NCBI GenBank assembly: GCA_002308775.1
Contig: DBVT01000090.1
Span: 3,627-10,660, forward strand
Length of the DNA: 7,034 nt
Origin: Mageeibacillus sp. UBA1257
Lineage (GTDB): Bacteria > Bacillota > Clostridia > UBA1212 > UBA1257
Direction: 5' to 3'
Made by a program: the position numbers and the translations under genes. The notes beneath the pieces were generated by a model. The model saw only the letters and a list, made by a program, of their open reading frames with translations, was not told where the DNA came from and did no database searches. Below, in pieces: positions 1-6,374 of this stretch. Numbering within the stretch: the stretch's first letter is position 1; every line of letters starts with the position of its first letter.

Positions 1-30
1 TCGGGGGTTCGAATCCCTTCGGATACGCCA
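1..30 (+). tRNA. 3' end of a tRNA gene (possibly tRNA-Arg), truncated by the window start
   Basis: The first 30 bases read as the T arm and acceptor 3' strand of a tRNA. A T-stem GGGGG/CCCTT (two G-U pairs) encloses the TTCGAAT loop at 8-14, followed by a seven-base acceptor strand CGGATAC at 20-26, discriminator G27 and an encoded CCA at 28-30. The anticodon lies outside the window, so the isotype is not certain. The GGTTCGAATCC context with discriminator G resembles many Firmicute tRNA-Arg genes, and the 5' acceptor strand should read GTATCCG. Transcription is rightward and ends at the hairpin directly downstream. Confidence 0.88.
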
Positions 31-61
31 AAAAAAGAGACACACCGTGTCTCTTTTTTTT
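31..61 (+). terminator. Intrinsic terminator of the tRNA, possibly bidirectional
   Basis: A perfect seven-pair stem GAGACAC (37-43) / GTGTCTC (47-53) with a three-base loop is flanked by an A run (31-36) and a T run (54-61). The A and T runs can extend the stem. On the plus strand the T run gives a classic U-tract just after the tRNA CCA. On the minus strand the A run becomes a U-tract, so the same hairpin could also stop transcripts from the leftward lacI-type gene that ends at 241. Confidence 0.9.
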
Positions 62-112
62 GACGAAAACAGGTCAGACAGTCTGTCAATCTGCGGTTTG
101 ATCATCATTTTA

Positions 113-224
113 CTATACACAACGTTTTCACATAATATACACAACAAATGGGGCTGTATCCACGCTTAATCCACTGCATATCCACCACTTTTCCACCAAG
201 TTTTCCACAAACCCTGTGGAAAAC
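113..224. repeat. Helically phased array of DnaA-box-like 9-mers
   Basis: Eight forward 9-mers resembling the DnaA box TTATNCACA occur at 113-121, 124-132, 135-143, 156-164, 167-175, 178-186, 189-197 and 201-209. An inverted one (TGTGGAAAA) lies at 215-223. Their CAC cores start at 118, 129, 140, 161, 172, 183, 194 and 206, giving steps of 11, 11, 21, 11, 11, 11 and 12 bp, so the sites lie on one face of the helix with one position skipped. Matches to the eight fixed positions of the consensus are 6 or 7 each; none is perfect. Nothing here looks coding. Known DnaA binding makes an origin-like or DnaA-titrating role the first guess. An iteron set for another initiator is the alternative. The function is inferred; the periodicity is directly visible. 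Confidence 0.6.
200..224. repeat. Perfect 10-bp inverted repeat closing the array
   Basis: GTTTTCCACA (200-209) and TGTGGAAAAC (215-224) are exact reverse complements around a five-base loop, AACCC. It contains the two best TTTTCCACA-type boxes in convergent orientation. No T run follows on either strand, so it is a poor candidate for an intrinsic terminator of the leftward gene. A paired protein-binding site fits better. Confidence 0.7.
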
Positions 225-240
225 AATATTATCGGAGATA

Positions 241-1305
241 TCAAAAGAACAATTCCGAGGAGCAGCCCGTCCGGATTATGTTGTGTTTAGGGCGGCGGCC
301 GAAGAGAAGATAATCGAGAACAGCGTCGGATGCGTAAAGCGCTTCGTGGTATATGTCCTGATAGATGATCGCTCCTTTGAAGCCGTTTTCCTGAAGGAAT
401 AAATTTCTGGTTGCGGGAGACGCGTCGTGTCCGACCACATAAACGTCAGAATTCAGCTTCAGTTTCCGCAGAGCTGTGCATACGGGTCCGAGCAGTCCGT
501 CAGGGCTGTAGACGCAATTAAAAGAACAGTCAAGAGACGCGATCTTTTGAGACAGCTCCGAGGGGAGCAATTTGTTATAGTCCCCGATCGGTATCGATGC
601 GGTGACGGAAAGATTACTGTGATTTTTACACGCTTCAAAAAAAGAGTCTTTGCGTGTGGCGGCATAGTTTTCTACGCAAACCAGAAGGATGTTTTTCTTT
701 TCGAGCGGGAGGTCGGAGATGATCTCGGCGGCTTTCATGCCTTCCGCAGCGTAGTCGGCCGTGGCGGAGAAAAAAAGAGAAGGTACGCTGACAGGCTCGT
801 CGATGATAGCTGTCACAAAGGAGGACAACATCGACTCAAGTTTCTCTTTTACTTCCGGTGATGAACTTGGAACGAGGATGCAGGCATCGGGCGACATCTT
901 ACAAACGATGTCGTATATGCGCATGGTTTCTCCGACATTCCGTAGAGAAGAGTAGCGGATGAAGCGAAAGTCTATGCCGGAGAGGTCGTGCTTTTTCATC
1001 GAGTCGTTTATACCGAGGATCGCGTTGTCCCAGAAAGACGAAGGAACGGAAGGGATCGCGGCGACCACCTTCAGGGAGCCTTCCGAACCGGGGATGCGAA
1101 GGTCGGAAAGATCGAATCCCATACTGCCGGCGAGTTCTGCCACAGCCTTTCTCTTCTTGTCGCTCACTGAGGCGCTGCTGTTGATCACGTTGTAAACTGT
1201 CGAGACGGAGATATCAAGTTCGCGCGCTATCTTGTAAACGGCTTCTTTTCTGTCTTTTACGGTAAAAGCTTCCAGGTTCTTCTGCCTCCTTCCCCTGAAT
1301 TTCAA
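241..1305 (-). CDS. LacI-family transcriptional regulator
   Basis: This is a local sugar-responsive regulator of about 344-354 residues, the usual LacI/GalR length. A LacI-type helix-turn-helix lies at about residues 22-42 (IARELDISVSTVYNVIN, where family members usually have a TVSRVLN-like sequence), followed by the SSASVSDKKR segment and a degenerate hinge (GFDLS in place of GYRPN). From about residue 79 a periplasmic-binding-protein-like sensor domain runs to the end; VVGHDASPATRNLFL and the downstream YQDIYHEALYASDAVLDYLL segment match its usual C-terminal part. The effector is unknown. It is divergent from the oxidoreductase gene at 1449, which suggests that it controls that gene and itself through the operators in between. 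The start is doubtful. The TTG at 1305-1303 has no ribosome-binding site and lies where transcription should begin, whereas AGGAGG at 1285-1290 stands nine bases before an in-frame CTG at 1275-1273, giving 344 residues. Stop TGA at 243-241. Confidence 0.9.
   Translation of the reverse strand: MKFRGRRQKNLEAFTVKDRKEAVYKIARELDISVSTVYNVINSSASVSDKKRKAVAELAGSMGFDLSDLRIPGSEGSLKVVAAIPSVPSSFWDNAILGINDSMKKHDLSGIDFRFIRYSSLRNVGETMRIYDIVCKMSPDACILVPSSSPEVKEKLESMLSSFVTAIIDEPVSVPSLFFSATADYAAEGMKAAEIISDLPLEKKNILLVCVENYAATRKDSFFEACKNHSNLSVTASIPIGDYNKLLPSELSQKIASLDCSFNCVYSPDGLLGPVCTALRKLKLNSDVYVVGHDASPATRNLFLQENGFKGAIIYQDIYHEALYASDAVLDYLLFGRRPKHNIIRTGCSSELFF
1285..1290 (-). promoter_or_regulatory. Shine-Dalgarno AGGAGG pointing to a CTG start of the LacI-family gene
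   Basis: On the minus strand a perfect AGGAGG lies inside the longest open reading frame, followed after nine bases by in-frame CTG (1275-1273). No in-frame ATG, GTG or TTG lies close enough to use it. Starting at this CTG would keep the whole helix-turn-helix and remove ten residues that precede the usual LacI-family N-terminus. Confidence 0.55.
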
Positions 1306-1309
1306 TGTA

Positions 1310-1337
1310 ATTATACAAAATTCGCGGAAGGTGTAAA
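1310..1337 (-). promoter_or_regulatory. Leftward sigma-A promoter for the LacI-family gene
   Basis: Read on the minus strand, TTTACA (1337-1332) and TATAAT (1315-1310) are 16 bp apart, matching the -35 in five of six positions and the -10 in all six. Transcription should begin near 1303. That falls on the TTG of the longest reading frame and leaves the AGGAGG at 1290-1285 properly inside the leader. Confidence 0.6.
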
Positions 1338-1386
1338 ATGTACAAAATGCACAAAAAAAATATCAATAATTGTGCATTCCGTACAT
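1338..1386. promoter_or_regulatory. Paired LacI-type operators in a 17-bp inverted repeat
   Basis: Arms 1338-1354 and 1370-1386 are reverse complements at 15 of 17 positions around an AT-rich 15-bp spacer; the innermost nine bases AATGCACAA / TTGTGCATT are exact. Each arm is itself a near-dyad of the form TGTACA-NNN-TGCACA (1339-1353, and the complement of 1371-1385). The centres are 32 bp apart, about three helical turns, so two regulator dimers would bind the same face. The left site abuts the -35 of the leftward promoter and the right site lies at the -35 region of the rightward one. Binding by the adjacent LacI-family protein is inferred. Confidence 0.65.
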
Positions 1387-1396
1387 ATTATTGTAC
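1381..1396. repeat. Short dyad GTACA-N6-TGTAC at the rightward promoter
   Basis: GTACA (1381-1385) and TGTAC (1392-1396) form a small inverted repeat overlapping the right operator and continuing into TGTACAAAA (1392-1400), which repeats the start of the left operator. It may be a third, partial regulator half-site just upstream of the extended -10. It is weak on its own. Confidence 0.35.
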
Positions 1397-1404
1397 AAAA
1401 GTGC

Positions 1405-1413
1405 TGATATAAT
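1405..1413 (+). promoter_or_regulatory. Extended -10 promoter of the oxidoreductase gene
   Basis: TGATATAAT is a perfect extended -10 element (TGnTATAAT). No good -35 lies 16-18 bp upstream, which is usual for extended -10 promoters and fits a regulated gene. Transcription should start near 1420, giving a leader of about 30 bases that contains AGGAG at 1432-1436. Confidence 0.65.
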
Positions 1414-1448
1414 AGACTTATCAAAAAAATTAGGAGTGTGATCCGGAA

Positions 1449-2591
1449 ATGCTTAAAATCGGAATAGTCGGAGCAAGAGGTCTTTCGACAGTATTGGGAT
1501 TCAGGGACATCGAAGGCGTTGATATAACGGCACTTTGCGACCTGAACGAAGATGTTTTGAAACAGTATTCACAGAAGTACAATATTCCCCATACGTACAG
1601 AGTATACGAGGATATGCTGGACAGCGATATCGACGCGGTCGTGATAGGTTCTCCCATGCAGTGCCATGTACCTCACGCGATAGCTGCTCTCGAAGCGGGA
1701 AAACATGTAATGAGCGAAGTCACGGCGGGTGTCACGATGGACGAACTGTGGTGGCTGATCGAGAACGTCGAAAAGTCCGGAAAGGTATATATGTACGCTG
1801 AAAACTACTGCTATATGCCCGATATGCAGGTCGTCAGGAATATGGTCAGGAAGGGAGTTTTCGGACAGGTCTACTACGGCGAAGGAGAATACCTGCACGA
1901 GCTGAACGGACTGTTCGTATACGGAAACGGCAAGTCATCCTGGAGATCGTACTGGCAGTGCGGCAAGAGAGGTAATTTTTACCCGACGCACAGCCTGGGT
2001 CCCGTTATGCAGTGGTTCGAGGGAGACAGAATCGCCTCCATCTCTACATTCTCGCCCGGACAGCACTATGTGTCATCGAAGATCAGCAATGTAAGGCTGC
2101 GCCAGGACGATACGACTGTCACGATGATCAATATGGAAAGCGGAGGCCTCATTCAGATAAGAGTCGACTGTATGTCGCTGAGACCGCACAATCTGACTTA
2201 TTACCAGCTCCAGGGAACACAGGGCTGCTACGAGGCACCGAGAGGGCTGGGAGATGTCGCGAAAATAGCTGTCAACGACGGAGACCCGAACGGATTCAGA
2301 GAGTGGAAACCTCTGAGAGACTACTATGACAAATACATGCCGGAAAGGTATATGAAAGCGACCGACGAGCAGAAAAACGCAGGACACTGGGGCGGCGACT
2401 TCTTTATCGTGCAGGACTTCGTGAACGCGATAAGGACAGGATGCAAACCTGAGATCGACGTATATCAGGCGGCTGAATGGACTGCGGTAGGCCTGCTTAG
2501 CGAGCTTTCCGTGACGAACGGCAACAGGCTCATGGAGATGCCGAAATTCCGCAAAAATATGCCTCTTTCGGAGCAGATCATCAAACTGTGA
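1449..2591 (+). CDS. Gfo/Idh/MocA-family oxidoreductase, GH109-like glycosidase candidate
   Basis: A cytoplasmic protein of 380 residues without a signal peptide. The N-terminal Rossmann fold opens with G5-x-x-G8-x-x-G11 for NAD(P) binding. GKHVMSEVTAG (84-94) stands where the family has its EKP-type motif. Segments typical of the GH109 branch follow: AENYCY near 118-122, EYLHEL with H150, YPTHSLGP at 178-185 (Y178 and H181 in a YxxH pair), HWGGDFF from H313, and a C-terminal IDVYQAAEWTAVGLLSELSV stretch. Family knowledge: GH109 enzymes cleave glycosides through transient NAD-dependent oxidation at C3, and the founding activity is alpha-N-acetylgalactosaminidase. This protein is shorter than exported GH109 members, so the substrate is open and a plain sugar dehydrogenase remains possible. 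The ATG at 1449 follows AGGAG at 1432-1436. No terminator is visible after the stop; the next promoter begins 42 bp later. Confidence 0.85.
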   Translation: MLKIGIVGARGLSTVLGFRDIEGVDITALCDLNEDVLKQYSQKYNIPHTYRVYEDMLDSDIDAVVIGSPMQCHVPHAIAALEAGKHVMSEVTAGVTMDELWWLIENVEKSGKVYMYAENYCYMPDMQVVRNMVRKGVFGQVYYGEGEYLHELNGLFVYGNGKSSWRSYWQCGKRGNFYPTHSLGPVMQWFEGDRIASISTFSPGQHYVSSKISNVRLRQDDTTVTMINMESGGLIQIRVDCMSLRPHNLTYYQLQGTQGCYEAPRGLGDVAKIAVNDGDPNGFREWKPLRDYYDKYMPERYMKATDEQKNAGHWGGDFFIVQDFVNAIRTGCKPEIDVYQAAEWTAVGLLSELSVTNGNRLMEMPKFRKNMPLSEQIIKL

Positions 2592-2632
2592 TGTTATTTT
2601 TTACGCAGACAGTCGATATATCAGATGATTTC

Positions 2633-2662
2633 TTGACATCGCGCCGCTTCAGTAGTTATATT
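2633..2662 (+). promoter_or_regulatory. Sigma-A promoter of the lipoprotein gene at 2702
   Basis: A perfect TTGACA (2633-2638) and TATATT (2657-2662, five of six) are separated by 18 bp. Transcription would start near 2669, inside the palindrome at 2666-2679. The gene therefore has its own promoter and need not depend on read-through from the oxidoreductase gene. Confidence 0.65.
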
Positions 2663-2665
2663 ATA

Positions 2666-2679
2666 TACGATGTATCGTA
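2666..2679. promoter_or_regulatory. 14-bp palindrome at the transcription start, operator candidate
   Basis: TACGAT-GT-ATCGTA has perfect six-base arms and sits just downstream of the -10, where a bound repressor would block the polymerase. It does not resemble the TGTACA-type operators at 1338-1386, so a different regulator would be involved if it is real. Short palindromes also arise by chance. Confidence 0.4.
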
Positions 2680-2701
2680 AATATTTCTTTAGGAGGCAAG
2701 T

Positions 2702-3532
2702 ATGAAGAAATTATTTTTTGCTATTTTGATGCTCGTCACTGCGATCGCTTTGTTTTCCGCATGTAAAACGGGCGGAGACGACACAAAACCCACGAATGTT
2801 CCTGCAGTTACGGATGCTCCCGCGACGGCAACGCCTGTTTCTACGGCGACACCCACGCCTTCTCCGGAGCCTACCGCGACGCCAACTCCTTCACCTGAAC
2901 CTGAACCCGGGACATTTGATCTTTTCGCTGCGTCCGGAATCGGAGATCCTATGACAGCCGACGCTGACGGAATGATCATAGGAAATTCATGGCCTGATGA
3001 TACGGGCAGAGATGATATCTGCTGGGGCGGACTGTTGGAAGCAGGAACTGATACGCTGGCAGAACCGCCTACCAGGGAAGTTGTAGAGGAGACTCTTTCA
3101 AACGGAGAGACGGGATACGTTTTAAGATTTGCGGACGACAGCGCAGAATCAGACGGAACGGGATATCTCGGAGCAGGAAACTATATCTGTAACGCAGGCT
3201 ATCTGCTTCAGCCCGGGCACACATACAAACTCACTGTAGTCGTCAAAGCGTCTCACAGCCAGAAGTTCATCAAAGGAGAAACTACCGCCGAGATCAGAGA
3301 TTATTACATATTCTGCAATGCTGCCGAAGGCGCAGCGTGGGGAGTTTATCCCGGCATTGTGAAAGTCGAACCCACAGGCGAATGGCAGACAGTCGAATAT
3401 ACATTTACGACAGGTTCGACGATTCCTGAAAAAACATATTTTACGATATGCTGCGATCCTTCATCTCCTTTCATGTGGTACGGATTTGAAGTTCTTATCG
3501 AATCGGTGACACTGTACGAGGTCATTTCGTAA
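2702..3532 (+). CDS. Secreted lipoprotein with Pro/Thr linker and CBM4/9-like domain
   Basis: A 276-residue surface lipoprotein. MKK, a hydrophobic stretch (4-18) and FSAC with Cys21 form a lipoprotein signal; Phe at -3 is less usual than Leu. Residues about 28-70 are a low-complexity linker with repeats of the TPTPSPEP type, as in cell-surface proteins of Clostridia. The remaining ~200 residues look like a jelly-roll carbohydrate-binding module of the CBM4/9 kind: LQPGHTYKLTVVVKAS, then TGEWQTVEYTFTTG, and a closing FEVLIESVTLYEV resembling the final beta-strand of that fold. No catalytic motif is seen, so a glycan-binding role at the cell surface is inferred. AGGAGG at 2691-2696 sits five bases before the ATG. 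The gene has its own promoter and a strong terminator, so it appears monocistronic. Confidence 0.8.
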   Translation: MKKLFFAILMLVTAIALFSACKTGGDDTKPTNVPAVTDAPATATPVSTATPTPSPEPTATPTPSPEPEPGTFDLFAASGIGDPMTADADGMIIGNSWPDDTGRDDICWGGLLEAGTDTLAEPPTREVVEETLSNGETGYVLRFADDSAESDGTGYLGAGNYICNAGYLLQPGHTYKLTVVVKASHSQKFIKGETTAEIRDYYIFCNAAEGAAWGVYPGIVKVEPTGEWQTVEYTFTTGSTIPEKTYFTICCDPSSPFMWYGFEVLIESVTLYEVIS

Positions 3533-3585
3533 AAAGCCGGAAGCCTGATAAAAACAGGCAGGCGAATGAGCTGTCATATTTATTT

Positions 3586-3622
3586 CGGCAGATTGCGAAT
3601 CGGCGCGGTCTGCCGTTTTTTT
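3586..3622 (+). terminator. Strong intrinsic terminator after the CBM-like lipoprotein gene
   Basis: CGGCAGATTGCG (3586-3597) pairs with CGCGGTCTGCCG (3604-3615) as a 12-pair stem including two G-U pairs, with a six-base loop and a run of seven T (3616-3622). It separates this gene from the large lipoprotein gene downstream. Confidence 0.88.
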
Positions 3623-3700
3623 CTAAAAGAATATCATTATTTCAAACGACAAAACCGCTGAAAACTTAATAAAATGTTAAAAACAGTATCTGATGAAACA

Positions 3701-3729
3701 TTGACAAAAAAACGCCGCGATGTTATCAT
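3701..3729 (+). promoter_or_regulatory. Sigma-A promoter of the 865-residue lipoprotein gene
   Basis: A perfect TTGACA (3701-3706) and TATCAT (3724-3729, five of six) are separated by the ideal 17 bp. Transcription should start near 3736, giving a leader of about 30 bases. A near-palindrome GATGTTATCATC (3719-3730) overlaps the -10 and could be a control site. The ribosome-binding site is a weak GGGTGG at 3752-3757, eight bases before the ATG. Confidence 0.75.
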
Positions 3730-3765
3730 CTCCTTGACGAAAAAAACTGATGGGTGGTACCGTAA

Positions 3766-6363
3766 ATGAAAAAAAACAGCTGGAAAATCAGACCCGCGAT
3801 GATCGTAGTTTTAGCTATGATCCTGATCGTCGCAATTGCCGTTATTTCGTGTAAAAAAGCCGAAGACGATGAAAAGAAAGATGATGAAAAGAAGGACGTC
3901 GACATTTCCCAGGTCGATACATCTGACAGAGATGAAAAAGGTTTTTCGAAAAATATGCACGATGCGCTTTTCGAGAAATACGGAGAGCCCGCGCAGGATA
4001 TATATGAAGAAGGCACGGGAGTCATCGGCTGGTGGGATGACTACGCGAGATTTTCTGCGGGAGATTCCAGCACCCTGAAAAAAACGAACGCCGATGCGGA
4101 CACAACGGGTTCAAGAAACGATGAGGGAAGAGGAGCTTACGCGAGACAGGTCGACAGCCTTACGGGCATCGCGACGATGAAAACACTCCATAAAAACGGC
4201 TTCAAAGCGGGTGCATGGATAGAGTGCCAGGGCGACTCGAGAACGTTTATGATGCTCATTCATCAGAAAAGTGACGGCTCTTTTGAGATAGATCCCAAAA
4301 CAGGCGCCGCGAAATTATACGCCTGGGTATGGGGATGGTCCACGACATCCAAGAACAAAAACGCCAATTACAAAGTCTGGTGCGGAGTCCATTCGTTCGT
4401 TAACAATGAAGAATGGGCGTATCCGTATGTGCTTTCTGAATATCCTGAAATGTCAACGCCTACGTATCCTGACGGAACACCGGCTGTAGGATATCTCGAC
4501 GGAGGAGATTATACGACGCCTCATCTGGCGAAATTTTACGATGCGTGCGCGGCGAAGGATCTGAACGGAAGCGTGATAAGGTTTGAGGAGCTGTTCCTTT
4601 CGAGCGGCGTTGAAGAGGACGCGCTCGTGATTGAGACAAAAGGCGGTCTCAAGTACCGCACTGACGACTTCTCGTTCGGAAAAGACGCTTCCGCTCCGTT
4701 CTGGCTCGAATATTCGAGAAACTCGATCGAATTCTGGATCAAGGAAGGCGTAGACTACTTCTGGATCGACAACTGGTGCGGCTGGGACAATTTTAACAAC
4801 ACTCCTCTCAAGAGGGCTTTCGGCGACTGGAGCGAATACAAATTCAAACAGTATCTGAAGCAGTATCCGGAGCTCGGAGTGGCCGATCCCGACAATTTCA
4901 GCATTTCCGAATATGTTAAAAAGAAAGCAAAAGAGCTCAACGACCTGTGCAGCATGAGCGATTGGAGCGATCCCACGTGGAAGAGTCCGGAATGGAACAA
5001 AGATCCGATCTGGATGGCTTATCTCGCATTCAAGGCAAAGGAAAACAGAGCTTACAACAGCGGCGTGAACGCAGCGATAAAGGAATTTTCACTGAAATAC
5101 AACGGAGATGCGGAGGCTGTCGGAGGACTCGTAAACGATTTCCCGTATATGACATTTGCCGCTTTTGACTGCGACGCGCTCGATATGATAAGCACGGAGT
5201 ACAACACGAATTTCTCCGCGGCGACACAATTCTACACGTCAGGAGTTCTGCCGAACAGATACAGCGGACACGCTTATTCGCTCCTTTCGAATTCATCAAA
5301 AGCTCACACCGCGAACATCTGGTATTACGCTTCGCAATATCCTTACACAGACACTTCAGGCCAGGTCTACGGCTACGAAGCTCTCGCTTACAACGTGACG
5401 ACTCACAATGCTTTCGGAGGCACGACAAAATCGAATACGCTCGTCAATACAGCGATCGGAACGCTCAAGGAATATTTCTCAGACAGAAGACTTTATTCGA
5501 ATATAGGCATTATGTATTCGCCTGACAGCGAGACATGCGAGCTCGCTCCCGGAGGTTATAACGGCGAAAGGGTCTCGACACACGACCTGTCCTACATGGG
5601 CTGGGCGCAGTCATTCGATGAGCTCAACGTGCCCTACAAGAGCATACAGTTCCAGAGAATAGAGAAGCAGATAGGCGACTGTTCTGTGCTCATTTTACCC
5701 AACGTACTGGCGATAGATCAGGCGACGATCGACAACATTTTCAAACCGTGGCTCGACAAGGGCAACACGCTGATCATCACAGGAGCGGAAGCCGGAAAAG
5801 TCGACCGCATGGAGAACAACTACACGCAGCACGAAAAACCGATCCTCGTAGAATTCGCGAATTCGTACGATAACGAGGACGGCGGAAAGGTCATTTATCT
5901 CGCTGAGGATCCCTGCTACGATTATTTCGGCGAGATCAGAAAACAGTCCTACGAAGAGCTTTATGAAGCATATCTTAAAAAGTTCGAAGGACAATTGAAG
6001 GAATGGATCGAGAAGGGCTACATCGAAAAAATATTTGAAGTCGACCTCGACGTTTCAAAGAGCGTGATCACAACGCTCAACTATTCCGCTACCGCAAAGA
6101 GATTCTTCATCGATATCGCGAATCTGCAGTACGATCACGAGGCTGACGTTTTAACAGAGATGCCAGATGATCTGACGGTCAAAGTACAGATACCGTCGAA
6201 TTACTGGGGCTATGACGATCTTAAGGTCTCGATATTCACGGACGATACGGGAGAAGTCAAACAGCTTACAAAGGACGCCGATTATACGATCGACGAGATC
6301 ACGATGACGATAACAGTTCCGAAATTCGCTTACTATGCGACAATAATGGTCGAAGCAGCGTAA
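3766..6363 (+). CDS. Large lipoprotein, putative TIM-barrel glycoside hydrolase with GATase-like domain
   Basis: An 865-residue exported protein. A hydrophobic segment (11-28) ends in VISC with Cys29, a lipobox, followed by a charged Lys/Asp/Glu linker (30-45) and the motif VDTSDRDEKG (50-59). A TIM barrel is suggested from about 85 to 520: GWWDDYARF, then NGFKAGAWIECQGDSRTFM, then VDYFWIDNW around 328-336, then DALDMISTEYN around 470-480. The aspartate of WIDN (about 334) and the glutamate of STEYN (about 478) are candidate catalytic residues by position only. Residues about 575-680 (IGIMYSPDSE, SVLILPNVLAID, GNTLIITGAEAG) resemble the GATase-like trimerisation domain of GH42 beta-galactosidases, and about 767-865 form a C-terminal beta domain. 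I do not recognise a named family; GH42-like or a hypothetical glycosyl hydrolase clan is closest. Substrate unknown. A paralogue follows at 6449. Confidence 0.75.
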   Translation: MKKNSWKIRPAMIVVLAMILIVAIAVISCKKAEDDEKKDDEKKDVDISQVDTSDRDEKGFSKNMHDALFEKYGEPAQDIYEEGTGVIGWWDDYARFSAGDSSTLKKTNADADTTGSRNDEGRGAYARQVDSLTGIATMKTLHKNGFKAGAWIECQGDSRTFMMLIHQKSDGSFEIDPKTGAAKLYAWVWGWSTTSKNKNANYKVWCGVHSFVNNEEWAYPYVLSEYPEMSTPTYPDGTPAVGYLDGGDYTTPHLAKFYDACAAKDLNGSVIRFEELFLSSGVEEDALVIETKGGLKYRTDDFSFGKDASAPFWLEYSRNSIEFWIKEGVDYFWIDNWCGWDNFNNTPLKRAFGDWSEYKFKQYLKQYPELGVADPDNFSISEYVKKKAKELNDLCSMSDWSDPTWKSPEWNKDPIWMAYLAFKAKENRAYNSGVNAAIKEFSLKYNGDAEAVGGLVNDFPYMTFAAFDCDALDMISTEYNTNFSAATQFYTSGVLPNRYSGHAYSLLSNSSKAHTANIWYYASQYPYTDTSGQVYGYEALAYNVTTHNAFGGTTKSNTLVNTAIGTLKEYFSDRRLYSNIGIMYSPDSETCELAPGGYNGERVSTHDLSYMGWAQSFDELNVPYKSIQFQRIEKQIGDCSVLILPNVLAIDQATIDNIFKPWLDKGNTLIITGAEAGKVDRMENNYTQHEKPILVEFANSYDNEDGGKVIYLAEDPCYDYFGEIRKQSYEELYEAYLKKFEGQLKEWIEKGYIEKIFEVDLDVSKSVITTLNYSATAKRFFIDIANLQYDHEADVLTEMPDDLTVKVQIPSNYWGYDDLKVSIFTDDTGEVKQLTKDADYTIDEITMTITVPKFAYYATIMVEAA

Positions 6364-6374
6364 AAAAACAAAAC

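Noticed and set aside
75..87. Short overlapping dyads in CAGACAGTCTGTC
   Set aside because: Five-base arms without promoter or array context are within chance expectation.
1..240. Integrated mobile element at the tRNA 3' end
   Set aside because: No integrase gene and no repeated copy of the tRNA 3' end were seen in the window, so the tRNA alone is not evidence of integration.
148..402. 84-codon rightward open frame across the box array and the end of the LacI-family gene
   Set aside because: It lacks a ribosome-binding site, overlaps the regulator antisense and the phased repeats, and has no recognisable protein features.
427..861. 144-codon rightward open frame antisense to the LacI-family gene
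   Set aside because: It is wholly inside a convincing minus-strand gene, with low-complexity Arg-rich translation and no supporting start signals.
3543..3559. Small hairpin GCCTG/CAGGC before the main terminator
   Set aside because: Five pairs with a seven-base loop and no T run; the strong terminator at 3586-3622 explains transcript ending.
3752..3762. GGGTGGTACCG, close to the T-box riboswitch signature
   Set aside because: The predicted transcription start near 3736 leaves no room for the specifier stem, no antiterminator/terminator pair follows, and the motif abuts the start codon of a glycosidase-like gene rather than an amino-acid gene.
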